Notes under the pieces: generated by a model
What the model saw: the letters and a program-made list of their open reading frames with translations, nothing else
Told to the model about the DNA's origin: nothing
Database searches by the model: none
Shown here: piece by piece, positions 10,505 through 19,881 of the stretch
How the letters are laid out: every line of letters starts with the position of its first letter
How positions within the stretch are numbered: position 1 is the first letter of the stretch
Position numbers and translations under genes: made by a program
Source of the DNA: Pelargonium nanum
Taxonomy: Eukaryota > Streptophyta > Magnoliopsida > Geraniales > Geraniaceae
Assembly: GCA_036897485.1 (NCBI GenBank)
Contig: JAYMTF010001534.1
Span: forward strand, 1 to 22,791
Direction of reading: 5' to 3'
Length of the DNA stretch: 22,791 nt

Positions 10505-10931
10505 CACGTGTAGTGTTTGCAAGATACACACAGTGAGATTAGCGCAAATAAATAAATTTTAAAGATGGTCTACACGTGTCAATTCTTGGATTACTAAAAG
10601 CTGTCGGTTTTACTGCCGGTTAATGTTAAAATTCTATCACTGTCGGTTAATGTTAAGATTCTATCACACCACCTCCATATCCAATCACCTCTAATCTATC
10701 AAACATCATCACCTTCAAATTCATCACCCCAAATCAGAAGATGGCAGAGAAGGTTGTGTTTATGGATGGATAGCTCAGTCGATCGACAATTGAACTACTC
10801 TAAACTTGTTTTTGCTACTATCAATGTTCATTGGTGATTTCTAGACTAGGTGATTTGCCGGTCGAGCGTTTTCGGCCCGTGACTTTGGGGCAGGCTTCGA
10901 AGTCGTGAACCTTACTTTCGGATGCCACGTG
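10505..10931. promoter_or_regulatory. Three CACGTG (G-box/ABRE-like) motifs
   Basis: Palindromic CACGTG cores occur at 10505-10510 (ACACGTGT), 10573-10578 (ACACGTGT) and 10926-10931 (CCACGTGTC). ACGTGT-type cores bind plant bZIP and bHLH factors, including ABA-response factors. They lie 0.9-1.3 kb upstream of the kleisin start and downstream of the ankyrin gene, so a regulatory role for the kleisin gene is possible but unproven. Confidence 0.35.
10614..10667. repeat. 27-bp tandem duplication
   Basis: Two adjacent 27-base units (10614-10640 and 10641-10667) share TGYCGGTTAATGTTAARATTC and end in TATCAC. They differ at two positions. A recent local duplication by slippage or unequal exchange is the simplest reading. 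It is non-coding. Confidence 0.85.
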
Positions 10932-11828
10932 TCATATTTTCATTCGCGAATAAGAAATCTATTTCGAATCTATTCTGCCGTTGTTATGCAAACTTAATAA
11001 TACATTGATTTACTATTAAAACAAGAAATTACAGTCTTAATGAAATAGACCATAATTTACTATCCACAAACCCAAAAGATATGAAAATCAAAAGCAATTG
11101 TTGCCGTACATAAACCCTACTCGACTCTCAAAACAAAATAGAGAAAAAGAGAGGGACATGTATATTTTGTTTGTTATAATGTTAATGATGCCAATTAAAC
11201 GTAAGCTATCTTGCTAGGACTAATTAGATATAATCTTTAAAGAAAAAAGATTGTGAACCATGATTTATTTACTGAAACTCTCAGCCAATAAATCATAGCC
11301 AATTAGGTGATGTCACATTAGCTATTAACACCTATATCCTCCCCAAGCGCTCTGTCCGGATCCATTTTATTTGTCTTTTGCTTGAAAGTTTCAACCAGTT
11401 TATATTGGTTGAGATTACTGATACTCATGGTCTTAAACATACTTTAAATAATTCGAAACACAATTTTAATATTTGGGAACGAGAAAATACAAAAACTAAA
11501 TTAGACTCTTTTTTTGGTTGAAAAAAGACTTTTTTCTTCCTAATTGTCGTTATGTTTGCTGTTTACGTGAATGGAAAAACCTTAAAAACCATATACTCCG
11601 TATTATTTTCATTTACAAAGCGTATTTCCTTCCAAAAATAAAAACAAAAATAGACCCAAAACAAAACACAGCAAGCTAAGCTGAGATTCATAAATTACAC
11701 TCTCTCGACCGTTTCCTCACACGGCGCACTCTTTCTCTCCGTACTGAGTCTTCTGCAAAAAGCTCTCTCCTTTCTCAATTTCAAAACCCACAAACAAAAT
11801 CACACTAATTTCAGACAACGTTAACGCC
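10932..11828 (+). promoter_or_regulatory. Upstream region and leader of the kleisin gene
   Basis: AT-rich DNA changes near 11690 to a CT-rich leader (CACTCTCTCGACC, CTCTTTCTCTCC, CTCTCTCCTTTCTC), typical of plant Y-patch promoters. No convincing TATA box precedes it, so the start is probably TATA-less and near 11690-11750. No ATG occurs between there and 11829, making that ATG the first in the message. I found no E2F consensus in the proximal part. Confidence 0.4.
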
Positions 11829-14800
11829 ATGTTCTCCTCTCCATCTCTCGCTACCAAAGAACCTCTCCGAACCATTTGGGTCGCTGCTTATTTCCACACT
11901 AAGCTCAAGAAAGCCCAAATTACTCAGACTGACATCGTCTCTGCTGTTGGTGCGTTTCCTTTTAACTTTCTCTCTTTCTTTGTTTAGCTTTTTCTAAGCA
12001 TTTTCTTTCTCTTGTTTGGTTTCTGGGAAAGAATGAGAGAAATGGTAGTGAAAATATGATTTTGACTTGCTCTTGCTCTTGTTCTCAAGGCTAATTTGAT
12101 AAAAGAGAGGCCTTTTGCTTCTCTAGTTTTCACCCAAAGATGAAATCAGGGTTGGTTTGTGACTTTGTGTTCCTGTTTTGTTTTGTTTCTTGTTTGTTGA
12201 GCTGTTGTTAGAGCTTTTCTAGGTGGTGGGTGTTTTGTATTTTCTTGTTGGAAGCTTATGTGTTGTGTGAGAAATGGTTTCAAAGAGTATTAATGTATGT
12301 GGGTACCTGCCTGTGTTGGCTAAATTAGCTCATATCATCTAGGTTCTGCTCAAATTTTACTGTTGTTTGCTTCTTCTTCTTTTTTTTTTTAATTTTTTTT
12401 ATCCCCATTTCTCTTTTGCTTTATATGTAGTGCATTTATGATTTTAACTAGTTACGGGACCTTAATATGTGGATTCTTCATAACGCACAAACATGTAGCA
12501 TTTTGTGTGGCCAACTAAGCTTCCTGTTACATTTGATTCTGTATGAGGACATTTTAGAGGAGTCATTAAGATCATTGCCTTTTTTTCATGTAGAAATTAG
12601 GTCATTTGGTTGTTTTGATGAATGGAAAATAAAATCCCTTGTAAATTGACTTTTTTTTTTTGGTGTGGGATTTTTATTATTTAGTATGGTCTTTGTCATG
12701 TATTTAGGTTTTAAAATGGATGGACAGTGAAGTTTTCAATTTTGTGATTAATAAATTAGGTTATAGAGAAGATGTCACAGCTCAGTGTAAGAGAATTGGG
12801 AAAAGATAAAGTAAAAGAGCAGTATTATAGCTCAAGTCTGCCTGGCATTTTTGCAAAATTTGGTTACCAGCTGCAGAAAGTGAATGTAATAGGAAAAGAT
12901 AGGAGACAGTAGACACAATCTTGAAGAGAGTATAGGAGGTGCAAGTTAAGTGGATTAGTCTTGAAACTAAATAACTTCTCCAATTGTCTTAATTTTCAAT
13001 GAGGGTGTTATAGGGTTCTAAATTCACACTTAATGCTTATCTAAATATTGATCTTGAAATCACTTTCATTGATCAGGTCAACAGATTCAAATTTTCATTT
13101 CACTTTGGATGAGTCAACTGCAAACATAATTGATTATACTGGGGAGTAGAAACTAGGAGAATGGGGTTTTGTTTTAATAAATAAAACAGATTCTTTCAGG
13201 CTTCAGCAGTTAATATTTGAAAAAGTATTTATGTGCATCAGTCACATCTTTTTTATTTGAGACCCTTTCGGAAAAAAGTACTTTCGGGATGCTATCTTTA
13301 CAGGTACCTTAGTTACCCTCAAGTACGACAACATCGACTAGCATTGTGTAAGTTGGACAGTTCCTTTCTCTCTCTTTTTTTTTTGGGTCCAGATATTTGT
13401 ACTCAGTCAATTAATGACAATATTTTTGTTCTTTTCATTTGTGGTAGTTGCACTTTCCTGATGATATGTGATGAATGCAATAGTTCAAGTTCTAAAAGCA
13501 CGAGTTAGGTCTTTCCATAGATACTCACTCCCAAAAGGTAAGAGAGTTTAGTTAGGTGAAACTAAAAGGGATTGGGGCAGACCTAAGTTTATATGGAAAG
13601 ATGTGGTGAAGGAAGACATAATAGCATTTGGCTTAACATAGAAGATATCATTAGATAGGATAGAGTGGATGAGGAGAATGCGAGTACAAGAGATCAAAGA
13701 GTTTTGTTAAAAGATTCATGTAGCTGACCCCTTCATTGTTTGGGAAATTACTTGGTTGTTGTTGTTTTGTTATTTGTCCCAAAATATGAATTTACTTCGT
13801 ATTTTCATGATGATTAGGATATAACACATGTCCCTGGGATAGTTACATACTTTGACTGTTTGGGCTAATCTTACTTCAACTATGACTATTATCATTTCAT
13901 ATATGATTATTTTCTTGCCGATTAAAAAAATATAAACCATGAATTTCTGATCTTCTTTATGTTTTGACCTTTATTTTCTTTCCTTGTGCAGATAAAATGT
14001 TGGAAGATGATTTTGGTGTCGTCACATACAGAGTGTTAGCCTATCTACTTCTTGGTGTTGTCAGAATACAATCCAGAAAGGTTGGATATATGTTTAATGA
14101 CTGCCAAGAGGTTCTTACTAGAATCAATGAATTCTTTAGTAAAAAAGAGAATTCAGATTCTGGCACTGTGTGTGCGCATTATTTCTCTATTACTCTACCG
14201 GACAGGTTTGAGCTTGATGCTTTTGAACTGGACATCCTTGATGATACCACTGGGTAAGCTATATGGTCAAATAATTGAAATTTGAATGGTTAATATTATT
14301 CTGGTTTTCATTGAGATTTCTTGATTTGTTTTCTTCTCCTACCTCCAGAAGCAATGTGATGCCTAATGAAGCAATCACGCTTAAAGGTATTAGAGCTCCT
14401 TTAAATGCTTTGTTATTTCTCGTCACTTTTGATGTATCATGCAATTTGGCATTATTTACAGATAGTGCATGGAAGAGTGAGGGAATGATGCAGTTTTCCC
14501 TAGATAAGGTACACAATCATGAAAAATATGTAACAAAATAATTATCAATGTGGAAAGCCCAACTTTTTAAAGTCTTGCAGGATATACTCTATTGATGTTC
14601 TCCAATCCAAATATATAGTTATGTAATAGTTTTTTATTTGAAACTTGCTTGAGGACATAATGATTATAGCATATTCTCAAAAGATACCATGAGTAATTTG
14701 GGCTGAATAGTTTATGACTAGTTTCTCAACAAAACCAAGCCAATCCAATATCTCATTTTGGCTTTTACCAGTCTCCATACGAGTTCTTTCCACCTTCTCC

Positions 14801-17800
14801 TGCCTGTAAGATTTTATCTTAGACTGATATTCTATTTTCTATTATCTTAAACCACGTCATTTCATAGGATCAGTCCATACATGTTCAGGCATTCTTCATT
14901 TGATATTATCTGTAACCACTTCATTTCATAAACATGATACCAACTTGCTGGTGCAACCTCAAAGTTTCTAGAATCTTTATTTTGTGTATACAAGTAACAA
15001 AAGGAAGCCAGAGAGTATCAATTCTTGAATAATGATAAAAATCTGTCAAGATTAGAACTGGAATTGAACGGGATACATAATTTGTTATGTATGTTATAGC
15101 ATGCCAAGATCTTGCCTTACTTTATGTGCTTTGTCTTCTACTTCACTCAGAGAGTATCTGTGCTTTGTCTCCATGGAGAACTTAGATCGAATAGTACCAT
15201 ACTTTGTGTAATTTTCAACCTATAAGCAAATTGTAAGGATTGGTTTAGCATAAACAAAATAGTAAATATATTCCAGTTTGAGACATGACTGCCATAGCAG
15301 TGGCCATATCTAAATTCTCCGAACGCTTGGGTGAGTCCATCCTGAATTATCAAATCATGAACTGAAAAGGGATATGATTCCTGTATGTTTTGATCTAAAG
15401 GCGGTATAGAGGTAGAACTAAAATCAGCTTTATTTTTTTCAGTCAAGTATGGTCTGACACTTCCTTCTGTTTTCAACTTTTGCTATCTTTGTTTAGAGGA
15501 AATAATTTGTAATGGTAGTCAAATGTTAGCAGATGCAATTTCAGGAACTCAGTTTCCTATATTTTATTATATTTATTTATTTAAATTTTGCAGTATCAAT
15601 TTGAGTTCAATGCAGCCAGTCAAGATTCTTGCTTCCTCGTTGATTGTCCTACTGAGGAGTATGTTCAACAGATGCCATTTCTTTGTCTACTAAAAATCTT
15701 ATATGTTTTATTTTCTCTTAATTTTGGGTCTTAATGGATTTTAAAATGCTTTACATTATTCTTCTTACAGTGTTCTTTCCTCACATATGATGAACAACGA
15801 TGAAGGCACATCGCTCAATCTAAGCAACTTAGAAGCAAGCTTGGAAAAACTTCGAGACATTAGGTTCTCTCAAGAAGAGTGCCTGAACATTGAGAAGTTT
15901 TATGGGATTGAGGAAGAACCTCCAGTTCTTGTTGAAACATTTAATGTAGATCATCACACTGATGGAGAGGAGATAATTTTAGGAGCTCCAAATTACATGG
16001 AAATGAGCATGGATAAACTTGTAGACTGTGTATTCTCTCAAGAAGACTGCTTGAACCACGAGTCACATACTGGGTTCTGTGAGAAACCTCCAGATCTTGT
16101 TAAACCATTTGGTAAAGATCATTTAAACAATGAAGGGCAGATACAAACTCCAGAAGTCACTCTTTTAGAAAGTGATATCTGTCAGATTACTGAGGATGAT
16201 ACTACTCTCAGCAACTTACTAGCAAGTATGGAGAAGCTTCAAGATGTTACATTCTCTCAGGAAGAGTTTCCTAGGCCAGAATTCTCTTATAGGTCCGAGG
16301 AAGAACATCCAGAGACCGTTAGACATGAATGCAATCATCACACTAATGCACTGCAGATAAAGGATACAGAAATGACATCATCAGAAAACATGAGGGGTCA
16401 TATTAGTACAGAAGATCAACCATTGTCTGTCACCCTTGATGGAACTCCTATGTCCAAGTTTCCAGATACTTCAGGTACAACATTTCCAAAAGATCAATGT
16501 CAAGATTTGTGTTTTGTAGCTTCTGTTGCATATCCTAGATTTGATACTGCTGAATCTACTTTATGGAGGAGGGTCCTTCAATGCTCAATATTCTGAGTTG
16601 GATAGTTAATCTTTCTCTAATCAAGCTCCCAAGCCATTCCATTTTATGCTTCACAAATCTAGCTGAAATTAGGAGTTAAAATTGTAGTTCTTAGAGGAGC
16701 TATCATCCTTTCTAAGTTTATCGCTTACACTAGTTCCTCACTCAATCCAGGTTGTACCACACCGAACTTCATGGTTCTTCCAACACCAACTGCTAGGGAG
16801 CCTACCCGGAAAAGGAAAAGAAAATGCATCATTGATGATCCAGTGGTGTTGTCAAATAAGTATGCATTGATTTATCTCTCTTGATTCTATCACTTTGAAA
16901 ATTTTAAATGCGTTTGATTGCTAATATATAGAAAATGCAATAGACTTTGTGATTTAGTTTTTACACTATAGTTATAATTGGTATAAGTGTAGGATCAGCA
17001 TGATGTGTTCTACTACATAATAGAAGGCATTGTGAATAGAGTACATTGGTGGTTTCAATATTATAGCAAATAATTCTTTCTGGTAGTGCATTTTACAATT
17101 TAAATAAATGAAATCCATGTTGAATGTGGGTTTGAGAAGGCCCATTTCTTTGAATAATTTATTCACTCATTTTTACTGTTCTTCATTTTGTGAACTCATT
17201 GATTGCACTCTTGTACGTTGCACATACCATCTTTCAGTTTTTAGAATAAACTGTCGTGGATGCATTATTGTGACATATTTAAGCACCTCAAACTTTGATC
17301 ACCTCAGAATGGACTGATATTGTAGCAAGCAACTGAAACACCACAAAAGCAAATGCTGATCTTCATGTAGTTTTTCTTCAATTTTTCCAGGGCAATTAAG
17401 AAAAGCATTGACAACCCAAGTGATTTGGTGTCAAGAAGGAGGAAAGTTCCTTATAGTGCTCTTGCTGCCTGGAAAGCCCACAAGCTTTCTAGTCTCCCCC
17501 AGAGTATCTCAGAGCCTCTGCTTAGTTGTAAGTTGGCTGTTACTGATCCATGATCCCCATATGGTTCATGAATTTTGTTCAATTTTAACCACATTATCTG
17601 CAGGCCCTTCAGTTGAGCTTAGGTTGCTGTTCTGCAAAAAGAAATTAGAGATCCCAGAATCTATTGAAGTTGTAAAAGCTCCTGAAGAATTTCCAGAATC
17701 TGTTGAAACTGTAGAAACTTCTGCAAAAATTCCAGAATCTGTTGAAACAGTGGAAACTCCCAGACAACTAAATGTGCCACAATCTCCACCTATTGGTGGA

Positions 17801-19087
17801 TTTATAGAGGAAACACAAATTGCTCCAGAAACACCTATTCGAGAAACACCATCAATGAGATCAGTTGAGCCTGCCAGAAAGGCTTTCTCCATCAACTCTG
17901 ATGGAGTAAGACCTGCAAGTTTGTGTGAAGGTACAGAGAATGATATGACGCCATGTGAGGATCAAGAACATGATATCAACCTGATGAATGAGGTATACAA
18001 ATGTTTAATATAATTAGTTTTATGATGAGCGAACATTTATTATGGTAGCCATATCACATCGACATGCACATGGGACAGTGTATCAAGTACACGTGAGCTA
18101 TGACCTTAGTCGTAATGACATATCAGTATTCAACTTTCTTTCAATATTCACACTCAAGTAGTGTTACCGTAGGTCTTATTGATTTTTTGACATGGTAAGC
18201 TTGAACTTCACAGAGTGAAAGGTCCCGAACAGGCATGTATTACACCAAAGCCAGCTTTTTAAAGTTATAAATACAATATAAGCCACTGGATTTGGTTCAA
18301 GTATTACTTTTATTTATTTATATTTTTCTTTGTTGTTGTTTGGACAATGTTGAAGATTGACTGATTATGCTATTAAGATTTTCCTCTCTCCTTTTCACTG
18401 CATCTATTAAGATTTTCCTCTCCCCTTTTCACTGCATCAGGAGATCACTTCAAGATATAAAGATAACGAAGAATTGGGTAAGAACATATTTTTCATTGAT
18501 CTTAGGCGCCTAGCATGCTATTAAATATTTCACGGTTATGCCTCACATGGAGTTCTTATCTAAATCTTTTGTTGACTGTAGATGTATCACCAGGAAGAAC
18601 TAGGTAAAAGGATAGGGCTTCTACATCTCTCCTTTATATTAAATGCTCATTCTATCACTTTTTGCCAAATCCGGTTTCAAGTTGTTTTTTAAATTACAGA
18701 ATTGCGAGTATATTACAAAGGACAGGGAAGGAAACAGTGAACTTGTCACAGATTCTAAATGGGAGAACCAGGAAAGACAGCGCAAAAGTGTTCTACGAGA
18801 TACTGGTGTGTTCCCTTAATGATATTGCAATAGTTGGAGGGGGTTTAGAAACATTGGTTGAAGCATGCATACAAGTATCATTACTTTGTATTTGCACCTT
18901 TCTCCTGCCAATTAAGGCTGGACAATATCAGCTTTTTTATTCTCTTTTTGAAACAAAAATAATGCAGGTTTTGAAAAGTAGAGGATACGTAAGTGTGGAA
19001 CAAGACTGTGCTTATGGAGACATTTGCATTCAGAGACTCCTGAAATGGGAGCAGTTCTATGGAGCTCATCAAAAGTTGTTACGTTAG
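11829..19087 (+). CDS. SYN2: Alpha-kleisin, RAD21/SCC1 family cohesin subunit (SYN2-like), 718 aa
   Basis: The thirteen exons are 11829-11949, 13992-14253, 14349-14386, 14462-14508, 15594-15658, 15771-16474, 16751-16859, 17391-17527, 17604-17992, 18441-18477, 18582-18603, 18700-18805 and 18968-19087. All introns are GT-AG, frame is kept throughout, and the CDS is 2157 nt. Kleisins close the SMC1-SMC3 ring that holds sister chromatids together and are cut by separase. The N-terminal Rad21/Rec8 domain (about 1-110) shows TIWVAAYFHTKLKK and TYRVLAYLLLGVVRI. The C-terminal winged-helix domain (about 645-705) shows LNGRTRKDSAKVFYEIL and VEQDCAYGDI. The middle has FSQE repeats, a basic RKRKRK (432-437, NLS-like) and the plant motif RRRKVPYSALAAWK. 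Candidate separase sites are REPTR (ends R432) and SVEPAR (581-586). The N-terminus departs from the usual RKGPLG (here TKEPLR). Assignment to SYN2 rather than other RAD21 paralogs rests on the N-domain and is less certain than the family. Confidence 0.92.
11950..13991 (+). other. Intron 1 of the kleisin gene (2.04 kb)
   Basis: The donor GTGCGT follows GCTGTTG, and the acceptor TTGTGCAG precedes ATAAAATG. The junction codon is GAT, giving SAVDKML, the expected start of the second helix of the kleisin N-domain. The intron contains a LINE 3' remnant near its distal end. The rest is T-rich with poly(T) runs and no gene. Confidence 0.85.
13540..13776 (+). mobile_element. 3' end of an RTE-type LINE (decayed)
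   Basis: From 13579 the frame reads RPKFIWKDVVKEDI, then FGLT, a stop, KISLDRIEWMRRMR. This matches the conserved tail of plant RTE-clade LINE ORFs (RGRPKKTW, VKxDM, LDRxEWRxRI, xADP). The end of that motif survives as VADP near 13720. A TTG-rich tail follows at 13753-13771, the usual 3' end of RTE elements. In-frame stops and 5' truncation show it is dead. It lies in the same orientation as the host gene within kleisin intron 1. Confidence 0.75.
15826..16330 (+). repeat. Three degenerate protein repeats in kleisin exon 6
   Basis: Exon 6 encodes three copies of a unit with a short helix, S-(L/M)-(E/D)-K-L-x-D, followed by FSQE(E/D), at DNA positions 15865, 16033 and 16252 for the FSQE codons (residues 210, 266 and 339). 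Each copy is followed after about ten residues by a (E/K)xPxxxV segment and a His/Asn-rich stretch (DHHTD, DHLNN, NHHTN). The spacing is 56 and 73 residues. The repeats lie in the variable linker between the conserved kleisin ends. Confidence 0.8.
16475..16750 (+). other. Kleisin intron 6, open at its 5' end
   Basis: The donor GTACAA follows ACTTCAG, and the acceptor AATCCAG precedes GTTGTACC. Splicing gives SGCTTPNFMVLPTPTARE, the expected family motif. If the intron were retained, translation would run 41 codons further to TGA 16594-16596 and give a protein without the C-terminal SMC1-binding domain. Confidence 0.8.
17654..17770 (+). repeat. 39-bp tandem triplication in kleisin exon 9
   Basis: Three in-frame 39-base units (17654-17692, 17693-17731, 17732-17770) each encode 13 residues beginning PES(I/V)E, giving PESIEVVKAPEEF, PESVETVETSAKI and PESVETVETPRQL (residues 512-550). 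Units two and three are most alike, suggesting the last duplication was recent. The segment is acidic and probably disordered. Confidence 0.9.
17861..17878 (+). other. Candidate separase cleavage site (SVEPAR)
   Basis: Codons here spell S-V-E-P-A-R (residues 581-586), fitting the (S/D)xExxR consensus established for separase cutting of kleisins. It lies in the flexible region between the repeats and the C-terminal winged helix, where cutting would open the ring. A weaker alternative is REPTR ending at R432 beside the basic cluster. Cleavage is inferred only from the motif. Confidence 0.4.
18582..18603 (+). other. 22-nt microexon of the kleisin gene
   Basis: Exon 11 is only 22 bases, bounded by GACTGTAG and GTAAAAGG, and encodes DVSPGRT plus part of an Arg. 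It is needed to keep frame between exon 10 (phase 1) and exon 12 (phase 2, starting IASILQR). Skipping it would shift the frame before the C-terminal winged helix. Exons 3 (38 nt), 4 (47 nt) and 10 (37 nt) are also very short. Confidence 0.75.
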
Positions 19088-19881
19088 GAGTATTTATTGG
19101 CTATTGCACAAAGATAGTTAGACTGCCTGTATATACTTAACCACAGCCATGTCAATGAGAACCATACTGGTGTTTTATTTTTTGTATATGCCGAGTTGGC
19201 TAACGCATATCATATAGACTAGCTTCTTTTCTTTTCTTTTATACTTTCGGCCAATGGGATAAAATGTCCTTTCTATGATATTAGATGGATTGTCAAATTA
19301 TTATACAACAGCCGGTTTTTTGATGGAATGTATGCATCGAATTGAAGAACATGGAGATGGCCAACAAACAATGTGCTTGTTCCGATTATCATCCTTTAAA
19401 TGCAATGCTGCCTCTACAAGAAATGATTTCATTTAATCTAGCTCTTTCATATGCTCTTTTTATCTATTGATTCTCATCAGTATACTTCTTTTGCTAATTA
19501 ATCTCAACTTGAATAATAGCTTGTAAAATAGAGTCAATATTGCAAAGCCTACTGGAAGCTTGAAAGTAACACTGAGTGAAAGAGAATTCTCAAAGCAGTT
19601 TCAGGAAGTATGTAATCTCTCCGACCTGACAAACCCAGCAAGATTTTGTCACAACAAGGTGAAGCATACATTGACCAAACATTTGCAGGTTATTGAGTAC
19701 AGTTTCACACCATTGAATGTTTAACAAAAACCTCTACCTTATAGATTTTACAAATGCCAAAGGTTATTGTGATGAACAAGATAGAAAAATTCAAAAAATT
19801 CTGCTCATGGTAATGAGCACACACAAGTCACGAAACACGACAACTCGACTTCCTAAAACTTTCTCTTGTGAATATAAGTTC
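19088..19881. other. Convergent 3' ends of the kleisin and PLP3 genes
   Basis: The two genes face each other across 794 bases, which must hold both 3' UTRs. No certain polyadenylation signal is seen. AATAAT at about 19513 and GATAAAATG at 19258 are candidates. A frame open from 19532 to 19726 (+) lacks an ATG and resembles nothing I know. Confidence 0.45.
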
